Assembly (NCBI RefSeq): GCF_028769735.1
Contig: NC_088178.1
Location: 25,689,357-25,753,356, forward strand
Source: Zonotrichia leucophrys gambelii
Lineage: Eukaryota; Chordata; Aves; Passeriformes; Passerellidae
Direction: 5' to 3'
DNA length: 64,000 nt
The notes under the pieces are model-generated. The model did not search any database, was not told the origin of the DNA, and saw nothing but the letters and a program-made list of their open reading frames with translations. Positions within the stretch are counted from its first letter, which is position 1; each line of letters starts with the position of its first letter. Positions 37,012 through 49,607 of the stretch are shown here, one piece after another. The position numbers and the translations under genes are program-made.

Positions 37012-40000
37012 CTCCATGGCAGAGCTTTAAGCTGCTAAAGAGAACAACTCATTCAAAATGGCTGGTGCAAACAAAGAGCAAAAAATTGACCAACGTAGGC
37101 CCAGATACAGATTCAGCAGAGATGTCTGCAAAGGATCTGGCTTCTTTCCCTCTCCCCATGTTTTGTTTACCATCATCTGCCTGTGCTCCTGTGCCCAGGG
37201 CTCCCTTCCACATCCGAACACAGACCCGGCCCTGGGGCTGTGGGACACCCACCACTGCACACCAGACAAGCTGGATCCAGCACTTGAGCTTCACTGCCTG
37301 AATTTTGAGTGAGTTGGACCAGGAAGCTGCAGGTGAAGCTGCTGCTGTGCCCAACAGTGTCTCTCTGCCCTGTTTCACAGCAGAAATAAAGCATCCCTGT
37401 GTCATGGCACAGCGTTTCTGGCACAGAGCTCCATGAGGTGTGTTAGCTTTCACTGGAATTAATAGTGAGACTTTCCTTCGTGGTGAGAAGATACTTTTTG
37501 TCCCATAAAGGTCAAACCTGGTAAAGGCAAAGCAAAACAAAAGGTATCTTTCTTGGCAAATGGACTCTCCAGCCAGTCATCCCCCACTTCACACCTGCCC
37601 CTGTGAACTGCAAGCACATTTTTGTTTGTGAGCAAGTTTGAGAGTCTGGCCTGGCAGGACAGTGGGGTCCCCAACTGCAGGGATGCTGAGCACCCGGTGC
37701 TCTGCATGGGGACCATCCTCAGCTACCTCATAGCAACATCAGCAGGACAAAAATACACAAATAATACATTCAGAGTGCAGGCATCTGAAGGTTTAAACTG
37801 TATCCCTGTGCCTGCTAATGCATTTCCTTCTCTTATACCCAGTAATGCAATAGTCTGTGTTCAGAGAGTGGCAGAAGTGTGATGTAATTTTGCTTTCAAA
37901 ATTATTCTCTACAATTTATTTTTCAATTTTGTAAGACAGCTTATGTTACTCATACAGTTGGGCATCTTCTATTTCCACTACGAAATTATTCCACTCTAAA
38001 AGAGACCTCCTCTTTGGGAAACCTTCAGTGAAAAATTAAATTCTCCTTTGCCTGATTTTGCCCAATCACTCTACTTGTTTTCTATTCTTTCCTAAACAAT
38101 CCCTCCCTTTTCTTTTCTCCCCACCCCAGCCTCAGTTTAATTCCTTTCATCTTTCCTTAAAAGACAGTCTCTCTGTCCCCTTAATCATTTTTTAATTTCC
38201 CATCCTTTAGGCAAGTGCCAAAGATGTTAAAATGAAAAATGGATGCTTGCCATAAAGGAACAGAACTCCTGTAACTCCAAAACAGTTGAAATCATGAGAA
38301 CTTGCAGGCCATTACCCCATTATGCGAATGGTATTTTTACAGCACTAGAAATGAAGTAATGCAGTTACAAATATTCATGTTTTAAACGTGCTGTCATCCT
38401 AGTGGCCTGGCTACAAGTTGCCTGAGAGGTACTGAGGAAGGCTGGGGGTATCACAGACCCCTGAGAAGACCCAAGCTTCAAAAAGGTTCCTTCCATTCTG
38501 ATCCGTTTAACTTTGCTCAGTGTTTAAAAGCCTTTCCTTTACGAAGTCCTAAATTTGCTGCTTTTCACTATCCATCTGTGAGTAGGGATGATGCAGAATC
38601 CCACACCCAGCCTTTCCTGTCATGTTCACTGTTACCTCCAATACCTCCCTCCAAATTCAGCAAAGTCTCTTCATGCCTGAAAGTAAGTATTCATGAGTGT
38701 TTCCTTTCAAAACCTGAACAGAAATAGTCAGTGGCCAGCTGAGAAGCAAGGTGTATGCAGGAGGAGGTTTGCCAATCTGAAATGTAAAACATGTTATTTA
38801 TAACCTACCTGGCTAAAAGAATTACTCTGACTAAACTGGTGTGCCCTGCTCATCTGATGCATGTCTGGTTCCTGGGTGTTGTCAGCTTTTCACTGCTTGG
38901 CCTTGAAGACAAAGCATGACCTAAAAATGTTCAGTTGGACCAGAGTACTGCAAACAGGGAACTCTGAGATCACCACGGCCATGCAATTAAAAATGTCATT
39001 ACATTTGAGGATATGCAGGAAGATAAAACCCTGCAAGTAATTGTGATACTTAAAAGTATTTTCACACAATCTGCTTTTTTCCTGATCTCCCATGTCTTTT
39101 CTGAGGGGACAGCTTATTACAGGGAGGCAAGTGGGCAACACATCAAGCAATAGATGTGGTCAGGTCTACCGCTGTTTTGGGAGTGCAAGCAAGTACCACA
39201 AGGTATCTGTCTCTTGCCAGATCCCTTCTCCCTGCAGTACTTGAATGTGTTCTCAGGCATCATGGCTTGCACCATGCCAGGAACATCCCCTGGGCCTTGT
39301 TTTATGTAGAGACAGTTTGCTCAAGGTCTGCAGGGAACCAGGTTGAGACTGTGTCTCTTTGTAAGGAAAGCAGGGTAATTCCTTCAGCTGGTGGCTCCTG
39401 GGCACAGGCAGACAAACACAGTTGTACCCAATCTGAAATCAAGGGGAAAAAGGGCAGGATTTGTTTCACATGACTGAAAGGTCCTGACTTACAAGCCACA
39501 ATGTTGACAATACACCGTTCCTGAAAGCAGGGACAGAGGGGTGCTCTGTGCCTCTGGGTGTACGGAAGGATTACTGTAAAGTGGTGCCTGGGCTCAGTGA
39601 CCCAGATGGCCCCACCAATTCTGCCTTGTGCTTTCCTTTTTTGTAACACAGCATCTTCCTCACTCTCTCGCTGAAGCAGGGTGCAATCATATCAACATGG
39701 ATACAGCAGATTAGCTTTACAAGGTTCCCACCAGTCTGACATTCATCAGCTCTCCAATCTCGTGGTAACACAATCCCCTTTACAAGCAGGCACTCGCGCT
39801 CCGGGCCGAGGGCTGCAGGTTAAACTGATACCCAGGCCCTGCATTCCACCAGCTGCTGATTGACTGACCCTGATCCTGACATTCCCAGGGCCTGGCAGCC
39901 CTCCATGCAAGGGTTAAAGGGAAGTTGTAAGCAACGGTTCTAAAACACTTGGAGGAATCTCCTTGAATCAAAACCATTTCATAAAAGGCTCTCCGCCAGG

Positions 40001-43000
40001 CAATAAAATATTTTTTGATGGACTCTTATTTTATCATTACCCATGTAAGAAAAATGTATTGCAAGAATCCCAACACAATTCAGGGAAGTAATCATTTGCA
40101 GATTTAGTAGGCATTCTCAATTGGCAAAAATGAAAGATTTATTGTAGGCATGATGAAACAAAGAGCAGTTGTGCAAACTTTACTGAGCTGGATTATGAGA
40201 ACATGCTTTTTCCATTTCCCACTTTTAAATGCCTTGGATGCAGTTTCAAAAGACAGATCAAGATCAATTATTTAACACTGCAGCTCCACTGTACCTGAGC
40301 AGAGGATCTCTTCACACATATGTTATCTGTACACAACAATAAAAGAAGGAGATGGAGGGAAGACACTGATACAGACAGCTACAGCAGACTTTGAAATAAA
40401 ACTCCTATTGTTCCTTTACTCCACAATCAGCCAGGGATGTAAATAGAAAAGTCAGGCACTGACAAATGTCTGTGATTAAATGCACAGCTATTTGAAATGC
40501 AGCCATTTCCGATTTACCCAAATACAGAAAATACAGGTGTAAGACAGAACACAGGACACTGAATTTTCTACAATGGTGACATTTTCTTTGAAAGCCACAG
40601 TACAGCTGAATAAAACCACTGTCTTGCACACCTCTACTCATGAGAATAATGTTCTGAAGTAAAAGGGTCTCTCTGGTCAGCAAAGGTGCACAGTCTTATA
40701 CCAACTTTACAAAATACATGAAAGAGAAAATACTCTGGGAAGGAGTATTTTCCTTGCCTTTTCCACCAGACATTTCATATGTTCTTTACAATGACACCAG
40801 TTTAAACAGGGAGAGAAAGCAGCAGAGTAATTTGTCTTAATTCAACTGTATCTACAACTTAGGCACAAGAGCTTTCATCACACAGGAAATGCTGTTGGCA
40901 GGCAAAAGCTTGAAAGAGCTTTGAGATTCTCAGCAGAAGGAATTATTAGAGATGCAAAATAGCATTATGGGCACATTAAGTTATTGGCCTCAGTACCTCA
41001 CAGTGATTATTCACCCTCACTGTGCTCAAAGAAATTTATTTCATTGTACTTGTAAGGAAAAGGAGATCCAAGGTGACAATATCCCAAAGTGTTCACAACA
41101 TTTCAGTAACTCAGTTCCTGGGCTGAGAGGAAGAGGACCTCACCTTCAGAGGTGCAGAGCAGGGCACCTCCAAAACAAACCTACCCAAAACCAGGCCTGC
41201 TTTTGGAAATAGCTCAGACTGAGCTGTCAGATGCCAGCAGATCACATTTTGATATATTTAGCTTAACCAGACATTGGGTTTTTACCAGGCCCACTGGACT
41301 AGTTGCTAAATGAGCCAGTGAAGGTTTTAGAATGTGACCCTGCACTGCGCAATGAAGGCTTTTCATTTCTCATCTGATATTAAAGGCCAACTGCTGCTGG
41401 TTTGCCCCAAAGTAACAAACAAATGCATCACATTGAGAACTGAGATAAAACTGCATAAACGACTGTATAAAGTTTTTAATGTGCACTAAATTCCTCTTTC
41501 TCCCCCGAGACTACACTATACAGCCTCTCTGCTGCCTACAAATGCAGATTAACATTTTTATTAAATGACATAGGTTTTACTAATAACGAGCATTAAAACG
41601 TATTGGCCTAATAGCAATATTATTAAGTATATCGTTGGCACAGGTTTTAAACATTATTTAATTTTATGGCTTTTTAATTTGACCAAGCCTTCTGCCAGGT
41701 GATACAAACTATTTTTCCTTCTTGAGGTTAATCACTGCTCAGAGAGGCTAAATCACTGAGAGTTCTGAACAATTCCTACCACTTTAAATAATCCCCACAG
41801 AACACATACAAAGAAATAAAACAAAGCCAAGCACTTAACCTCAAGAACACAAGCACAAATACTTTGCTTAAAATTTTAGAACTTACAAGTTCTGCACCAA
41901 GCAGCCAAGCTGTCCACCAAATGACAGGATTAATAATATTTGGATGCAAGATTTTTTAAATAAATTAAATTTCAAGGGGTAAAAAAGAAAATTCCTCTCT
42001 CATTGCTTGTAAATATGCATATCACTGAATGCACCCTGCTTTCCCAGATCTTCTGGAGACAACTCACCCACCCAAAATGATGATGGATCCTGCAGAATTA
42101 TGGTTTTAGGACACAACTGCTAGACACATCTCTGAGGTACTCTTGAAATGGATTAAGGTATTTCACTGCAAACAGGAATTTCACTATTACATTTCCTGCT
42201 CTGATTACTAGAGTGGAGAATGTATCTGACTAGTTAAGGGTGTATCACTTATCTTTACTACTGAGCAGATTTAAACAGTGAAATCCATGGATGATTCACT
42301 CCAAGGCAGGGGAGACAGTGAGAAAGAAACCTTGTCACACTTCTGCTGAATGGGAAATGGTGAGCTGCAGAAATCCTGAGTTATAGCAAATGCAGTGCTT
42401 AGAGGCTGGAAAGCCTTTCTCCCTTTTTGCTCCTCAGATGTGATTATTTGATAAAATCCATTGATCTGCATGGCAAAGAAAGTGATCTTGTGGTGCAGCT
42501 GGAAAGAATTGGGAGTTAGGAGGCTGTTTGCAAGATATCTTCAAAAGGTGATGCCTCATGAGAGGTTTATAGGTCTGTGCTGAGGCTGGGGTTTGAATAA
42601 ATCTACATGCAGAACCAGGCCACAGCAGAGCTGGAAATAATTGTGAGTGTCTTAATATAAGAAAGAATCACTACTTGCTGAGTCCTGTGGGACAAGAGGA
42701 TAAAGATAAAAACGTGGTATCGAGATGTCATTTTTGTACACAGACTGGGCAAAGGGAAGGGAAAGGAGCCTAGAAGAAATCTTCCAAAAGAGACCTGGGA
42801 GACATTCCCAGAAATCTGTCTGGCAGCCAGACATGGCAGGTCACAACTAATAAATTTCACTTTTGAAAGCTGGGCATACTTCAGCCCATATTATTTGACA
42901 AAGCACATGAATGACTTTGCTTGGTGTGGAGGAGCTCTGGTACAAGTGCCCATCCTTGTGCCACAAGGGTGCCAGCAGCAGTCCCTGGGGAGAAACACTT

Positions 43001-44091
43001 CTAGGACAAAACTGTTCCCCACTTGAGATGTTCTCTTTCACTCAGAGCACTGTCAGGTATTTGTCAAAAGCTCAGTGTTTAGTATTCTGACAAATATTTG
43101 TGGCTTTGCAGGCAAATGGATCATTTTCCTTGTACTCAAATCAGGTCACAGTTGGAATTGTGGTGAAAAATATGTGTTTCAGTAGCCAAATCAGAACACT
43201 GAAGAATGAAGAGAAGATAAATCAGTCCAGGATGAGCTGAAACATAATTGTCTGGGGGACTCTGCTAAAAAAATAAAAACACTGAATAAATCAGATGGGA
43301 AAAGCTTTTAAACAACAACAAAAAAAAAGAAGTGTCTTTGTTTAAACCTTATTCATGTTGAAACAGAAAGTAAAAAATTATGGGTTGAAATACTGAAACA
43401 TTTCCAAAATAGCACATTGTCTCTAAAATGTCAATAGTAACAAAATCCTCTAGTCCTGTTCACTGTTCCCCATCACTTCTTTTCCAAAATGAAGGTGACC
43501 CAGATTCACTAATGTTTTTTTCTCAAAGCTCTACTGTGATCCTACTGCTGGCTTGAAAAAACTGGTGAAATATCTAATAAAATTTCTATCATGGAGGATG
43601 GAAATGAATATCCATGCTTTTGTCACAAGGCTATCTGTTCCCTAAACCACTATCTGCCTATTACCTTACCTTCAGCAGATACCAAGTACTGTTAGTGGAA
43701 ATTATCCAACACTGTGAGAACCATAACAGTGGCAATTAATTACTATATCCTATGGCAGGGAGTTTCACAGGGGGGGTGCCCGCTGTGTTGTGGTGATAGT
43801 ACTGCTAACACCCCACTTTGTTCCTTATTTAACACACTGAACAGCAATACCTACACACAATCACCAGATCTGCACAAATATATCAGGAAATCTTCAGGAT
43901 TAGTATGTTTTAAACAGGTCCCAAATTACTTAATAATGTATCAGGCAAAATGAAATTAAACCTTGTGGAATTAAACATTTTCATAGGATTAAAAATGTAT
44001 CTGAAAGCCTCCTCCATAGAAGTTTCATGCTATACCTCAAACTACCATATTCCATTTCTCAGATCTCTTCAGCAAAAGGGTCCTGTATAAC

Positions 44092-44115
44092 AAAAATGTC
44101 CTGTATGACATTTTT
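44092..44115. repeat. Inverted repeat, 9-bp arms, 6-nt loop
   Basis: AAAAATGTC (44092-44100) pairs perfectly with GACATTTTT (44107-44115). The loop CTGTAT overlaps a short direct repeat (TCCTGTAT). On the plus strand it superficially resembles a stem-loop with a T run, but in a vertebrate intron a terminator role is not expected. Confidence 0.8.
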
Positions 44116-45592
44116 AAGGCAGACAAGTGAACTTGAAAGCCATTCTGCATTCTGGCAGCAACAGTTGGAATTTACTTCATTTTAATTTATTTAGATTTAC
44201 ACAAAAAGAACCCTGACAGTATGTCAGCCAGACCTAACCCGTATCAGACTGCTGGAGAGCAAGAGAAAAGGCAGCCAGTCCAGCTTGCTCAGAGCACAGT
44301 CCCACCAGGTCCAGCATCCTCTATCATTTTTATATCAGCCTGATAAAGGAGATGCACATCACAGAAGCCCAACAATCCCAGGACCAAACTGGGACGCTGA
44401 TAATCTTTCAGGAAAACCCTGGCAGCTCCCCCCTCTGCAGCCCAGCTCAAGGCAAGGTCCCAAGCCCTCAAGGGCAGTACAGAGCCATTGCATTGTAGTC
44501 ATTTGCAGTTCTGGAACACGGCACAATCCCACTCACAAGGGAATCTGGGCCCAGTAATTTCTGCTCCTTTTGCTCTGCAAGACCTGTTAGTGTGGAGCTT
44601 TCCTGTGGGCAGACAGCAGTTCAAATTCAGCAGCTGGTTGGGCATGAACTGAGAGCCAAGCCTAAAGCCTGTTGTTGGCCTGCCCTCCAGTGCTGGGGCA
44701 CGCTTAAACCCATTTGTGCTGCCCTGGAATCTGCAGTGGGCTTTGTAAACAAACAAACATTGTGTTTCCACAAAACCACTGAATTGCTGTCTACTCCTCT
44801 AATCAGAGTGTTTTGAATGCTGATATTCCTTGACAGTATCGGGAAATGCCATCAGAGACCTAATAAAAAGAGAGATCTCTGCTGAGGCAGCTTTGATAGA
44901 ATGGATGTTTCCTACTACTGACTTCAAAGGAAAGAAAGTGAGCCCAATATTATTGTTGTTCTTTTAAAGCACTCCTTTGGCATCAGTGCATGACACCCTC
45001 CACTCCAAAAGCTGAAAACACTTTCCAGACTTCCACAACATTCCCTCGAGTCAGGCATGGAAACTCATTGTTTAGGTGAAGTAACTCACAAGCGGATAAG
45101 CTGCTGCATGCAGACCCATTTTCCCCACAGATGCAGGGCTGTCCCTGAGACTCCTCTGTAGCTGCAGCCCTGTAGAGATCTCATTTCCCACCCTGCATTG
45201 CTGCACACACACTCTCCATGGACTGCAGACGGCACCAGACTCGCCATCTACTGAGAACAGAGATGCCACGCTGGTTTCCTCAGAAACAGAAGCAATAATA
45301 CTAATCTGCTCCACAGGCATTCTCCTGTATTCCCAATAAGCAGGTCGCTGCCCATGCAGTGTTACAGATGCAGCCAAGCCTTCTGATGAAAGCTCTCACA
45401 CACTCACATCATGTCAAACCACCTGCGTCAGAGACGTGCGGAGAAAACTCAACAGGAAGTTCAGCCAGAGCGCAATCTTTTGTGCAATCTGTACAAAAAT
45501 CTGTTTCACCAGTAAATTGCAAATTGTTAGTTTGTGTGAAATGGTGATTGGAACACAAGATCTGCCCTGGAATGCTGGAATTGCCTAAAGAC

Positions 45593-45650
45593 GCCCTGAG
45601 GCAAGTTACTTATCTTCTCTGTCTCAATTTCCCCATGTTTAATGCAGTAC
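45593..45650 (+). repeat. MIR-like CORE-SINE relic
   Basis: The segment GGCAAGTTACTTATCTTCTC followed by TGTCTCAATTTCCCCATG closely follows the 3' part of MIR-family SINEs (GCAAGTTACTTAACCTCTCT ... CTCAGTTTCC). Such copies in birds are old amniote relics. The upstream tRNA-like part is not recognisable, so only a fragment survives. Confidence 0.6.
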
Positions 45651-46344
45651 CTGTGGTGTCTCAGCCTTAGGGATTCAAAAGAACTGACTACAAACAGCAC
45701 AGGTGCTGAATTTCACTGTGTACATTACAGCACCCAAACCACTCCATTCAGATTCCTCCCAAACTGAGTATGTTGAATATATGCATGAAAAAAAGATTCT
45801 GCTTTAAAGTCTTAACTCTCTAGGAAAACACAGAGAACAGGTCTAGAACACACAGAGGAGGCATTTGTTTCTCTGAAATACAAAAACTAAAGACATTAAC
45901 CATAAATATTATCCTTGTCCATCCTTTCATGGATGTCACATACATTATGATAGCAAATTTCTATGAACACTAATTACACCTGTAGAAATTACATGAAGAT
46001 AAATCATTTACCTTGATCCTGTCTGGGGAGGCCCCTGAGCACACATGAAGGCAGTGATGGGAACATATTTTCTACTCATTATGAAGCCACAAGAGTACAA
46101 GAGGGTAAACTAATAAGCCAAGCACAGATTTGTCCAAATCAAACAATTCTAGACAACTAAATGAGCAGCTCTGTTTTTACATTGCAAGCAGAGGCTTAAA
46201 CCAAGGATGCAATATCTGGAGATCAGCATGCTTCTACTCACCAAAGTATTCGAAGAACTGAAAGGCAGCAAAAGATGCAGCTATGAGAAACTTTTTCTGT
46301 TCCTTTTTTTAAAATAAAAACCATTTAAGCTTGCTAATTTTTGC

Positions 46345-46380
46345 TGTCTCAGACAATCAAAATTCCAATTGTCTGGGACA
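46345..46380. repeat. Inverted repeat, 13-bp arms with one mismatch, 10-nt loop
   Basis: TGTCTCAGACAAT (46345-46357) pairs with ATTGTCTGGGACA (46368-46380), with one mispaired position. In RNA the mismatch on one strand is a G-U wobble. Confidence 0.85.
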
Positions 46381-48742
46381 TCAAATCTAAAAAAGCATGA
46401 AATTAATCTTCAGAAGTTAAAGTCTTAAAGGCATTGCATCATTATTTTTGTTGGATATATTTTTGATTATAATGCAGATGAACCCCAAATTTAATAAAAC
46501 TAAAATAACATGAGTTAAGTATGAAACATAACAGGATATTGCAAAGAGATTAGGTAGTTTCCTTTAGACTACTTGCAGAGCCCAAGGAAAAACCAAACTG
46601 AAGGACACAATGACGAGAAGGCACCGCTTAATTAGAATATTTAACAGAATATGAAAACAGAATACTCATAGTACCAGCTCTGGCAGTGGAACACAGTGAG
46701 CAGAATATGGACCCAAAACATCAGCAGTGCTCCACAGCAGATCCTGTTTTGCCTGTCGCCTGTCTGTAGTGAAGAAAGAAGCAGGCTCGCTAAATTCAAA
46801 CCAGCTGCAACGATGAGAGTGTTACAGTTGGACTGAAGGAAGCTTACCTCATGAAAGTATTGTGGAAACTGCTGTTGGAAAGATAATAAAAGGATTAACT
46901 GCAGTTTTAGTGAACCATTTACTTTTCAATCAAAATGTCTCATGTATTTCCTGTTCTCAAGTAGCTTGAATTCCAAAATTCCTTTGTCTATTACAGTACA
47001 TAGTAGCAAAGCCTGTCATAAGAAATTAATAATTTTACATGGAAAAGTACTTTTATGTATGAGAGAGGGGTGCTGTTCACTGTTAGCTTCTCCTGAGCAG
47101 TTCAATACCTAGTCAGGCAGTAATCTTACAGGCAAGAGAGAAATTGAGGCTTTAAAAGAAAGTACAATGGGTAATTGTGAACAGCAAAAGAAAATCTCCA
47201 CTACAAACACAAGAGATCCAAAGTTACTTTAACAGAGCTACAGCAAAAACAAAACAAAATCTCAGACCTCTATAGACAGAGAAAGAATTGCCTTCTTAAT
47301 TTGCAGGAATAACAGCACAATTATTACCACATCAAAAGAAAAGCCATCATTTAAAATGACATGACATCACTGCACAACGCAACACTGCACAGCAACCCCT
47401 GTTTCACATGGAATGGAACTCACTGGGCAAATAATCCCCACTTGATATTAATAACTTCAAGGAGCTGTGCTGCAGATTTGGATCCTGCTAGATCAAGCTG
47501 TTTTCTGGGCAGAAAACTAAATTTGCAAAGAAGAGATGGTTTCTGCGTATTCTCTTGGATCCACTTCCCTCCCTGCAGAATTCCAGACTGCAAGGTTTAA
47601 CACACAATACCTCTGCTGACAGTGGATGGCTCTTGCTGTGGGAAGAGAAGGGTTAACTCCAAGTTGAGCAATGTGGAGCTCCCAGTCCTGATTGGGCTGT
47701 TCCATGTATGGGAACAACCACAATATCTGCTCCAGTAAAAGAGATCTCTATATGCTTACATGCCAAGGCTATATAAATATGACATAAAGGCTGTCTGCAA
47801 TATCAGATGCAGAGGTTTTTCCAATCTATTCACAAAACCTTGATGTGTTATCAAAAGCCAGTACTTCACTGCAGATGAAATTAATTGAAAGTACGACATT
47901 TTTAGCATTTACTAAGATACTGCAGCATTTCTCTGGTTCACCAAGTTTTCTGTAGGAATGGGAATGTAACATTAGAAATCTGCCATACAATACCTGTTAA
48001 ATATGCATTTTTCAGGAAAAGAGACAAGTTCCCTTATCCACGGAGTCTACTGATCTTTCAGCACCACAGGAAAATAATCAGGGCTTCATGTTTTAAGTAT
48101 GCTTTCAATTTACTTACCTATGCTTTTGTTTGGAGAGAAGCAAACTTGCATTATCCTTTGATAATTTATAAATAAAAGAGACCTATTCATGGGAAGTTAA
48201 ATTCATTTGTAAATTTAGAAAATGTCATTGAGCTACTTCTGGAATAGAACCACTCGGTTCTTGCTTTCAAAGCAAAAAGAAACACATAAGTCTTAGAGTG
48301 TTTCCATTTTATCTTGAACAATTTGATGGTATTCTCTAAGTATGTGCTCTGTTTCCAGTATCATCTTAGGGAATACCTACTAAACTGTGCAGACATTAAG
48401 ATAATGTTTTTCATTTATCCCATGGAAGTAAAAAGATAATCAGGACAATCACTTACAGAGAAAATTCTTCTCTGCAACACATTTTGAATACTTTTGTTTT
48501 CTTCCTTGTCCCTTCCATAACCATCGGAGGCCTGAAAGCTTTTTCTACAAACATTCTTTCCTATTCCTCCATAGAAAGCTACAGCTTACCATGGAAAAGT
48601 GTGTCATGATCTAACATCCTTACAAGCATTTTCCACTGCATCATGCTCTGATCAAAACAAAAAAATAGACATATAGCTGAAAATTCTGCCTATCAGGAAC
48701 CCCAACGTGCTGCCATAACCATTCCCTTTGTCTGCACTTTTT

Positions 48743-48772
48743 TGTGCGTGTGCATGCGTGCACACGCGTGTG
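48743..48772. repeat. 30-bp uninterrupted alternating purine-pyrimidine run (Z-DNA type)
   Basis: From 48743 to 48772 every step alternates pyrimidine and purine, mixing TG, CG and CA steps, with four CpGs and nested palindromes such as GCATGC and GTGCAC. This composition is the classic Z-forming type. It lies about 840 bp inside the intron from the zinc finger 2 donor. Confidence 0.85.
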
Positions 48773-49601
48773 GGTGTTACAAATGAGACTTTCCAAAATT
48801 CATGGCCCAATTTGGAAGCTTATGTCAAACTTGTTTTGCTTCATCTGTTTCAGTCAGGGTCTTATATCATTGTTGTTTCAAACATGTGGAAAGCTTAATG
48901 GAAGTCATTAACTTTTATTTTAGTTTGGCCATATTGTCATCATGGTGGGCAGATGCAGAGATGGTGTTATTCCCAAGATCCTCTTTTTGGAACACTGCTG
49001 TTGTTTACATCTTCTTGATCAGAAGAGAACAATGGTTTTTACTTATTTTTAAAGCTCTGTTTCGCAAATTAAAAAAGCCCCTAACAACCTTTGAAAATGT
49101 AATTAAATATATTCTTTTTAGTCTTTTAACTGTTTAAAATCCTTTAACAAGTTTCTTTCTTTTGTCTAAACTACATTTGAAGCTTTTGCACTTACAACTC
49201 TATGGGTTATTGTTCAGCTCAAGGAATGAGAAGAATTTCATTAGATGTGTTTTATGTTTCTTGATTAAAAATGTCACCCGAGGCTCAGTGACTTTGTTTT
49301 ACGTTAAGTGACGGCTGCGTGCTTTGATCATCACTTTATTAGTGGTTTAATGAATATTAAAAAAACAAAGCACTGTATTAAAAGTTAAGCTCTCATATAA
49401 GGAAACCGAATCCCTTTTCCAAGAACTACAGTATTTTTTACTCAATCATTTCCTTCTAGATTAAGGTTTTCTCCAATTCCCCTTTAGCCTGCTACAGACT
49501 AAGTTACAGGAAAGCACAACAATTATACTGGAATAAGATCGAAGAGAGAGCAAGAAAGAGAGAAGAGCAGTTATGTTTCTATTCAAACAAATATAATCCA
49601 G

Positions 49602-49607
49602 ACTTAC
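49602..49607 (-). promoter_or_regulatory. GLIS1: 5' splice site (donor) after zinc finger 2 exon
   Basis: The minus strand reads ATG|GTAAGTC, a near-consensus donor. Reading through it keeps the frame open for 48 more codons, to about 49461, before a stop. Intron retention would therefore give a two-finger truncated product. Confidence 0.9.

Larger units (their letters stand above)
30000..39999. other. GLIS1 intron, segment 4: no gene seen
   Basis: It contains a CA-type microsatellite (32155-32202), a T8/GGG repeat block (35657-35731) and the strong palindrome at 36978-37011. GC-rich patches lie at 33720-33930, 34690-35130 and 37150-37270, and a long pyrimidine-rich tract on the plus strand at about 38080-38129. 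Open frames of up to 163 codons occur in the GC-rich patches but show no domain, no codon bias I can detect, and no splice context. Confidence 0.7.
40000..49607 (-). other. GLIS1: GLIS1 intron, segment 5, ending at the two-finger exon donor
   Basis: This is the 5' part of the intron that begins at the donor 49607. It contains an AT-rich, CpG-retaining stretch (41460-41690), two hairpin-forming inverted repeats (44092-44115 and 46345-46380) and a MIR-like SINE relic (about 45593-45650). Nearer the exon are an alternating purine-pyrimidine run (48743-48772) and a motif-dense stretch at 49240-49400. No exon is seen. Confidence 0.75.

Noticed and set aside
37049..37540. 163-codon open frame on the minus strand overlapping several others
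   Set aside because: All frames on both strands are long here, showing stop-poor composition and not coding selection.
44092..44115. Rho-independent terminator
   Set aside because: Stem-loop followed by T run is present, but this is a vertebrate intron where such terminators do not operate.
1..49607. Zinc finger 3-5 exons of GLIS1 on the minus strand
   Set aside because: Searched for HTGEKPY-type linkers and the paired Cys/His spacing; nothing convincing was found, so these exons should lie to the left of the window.
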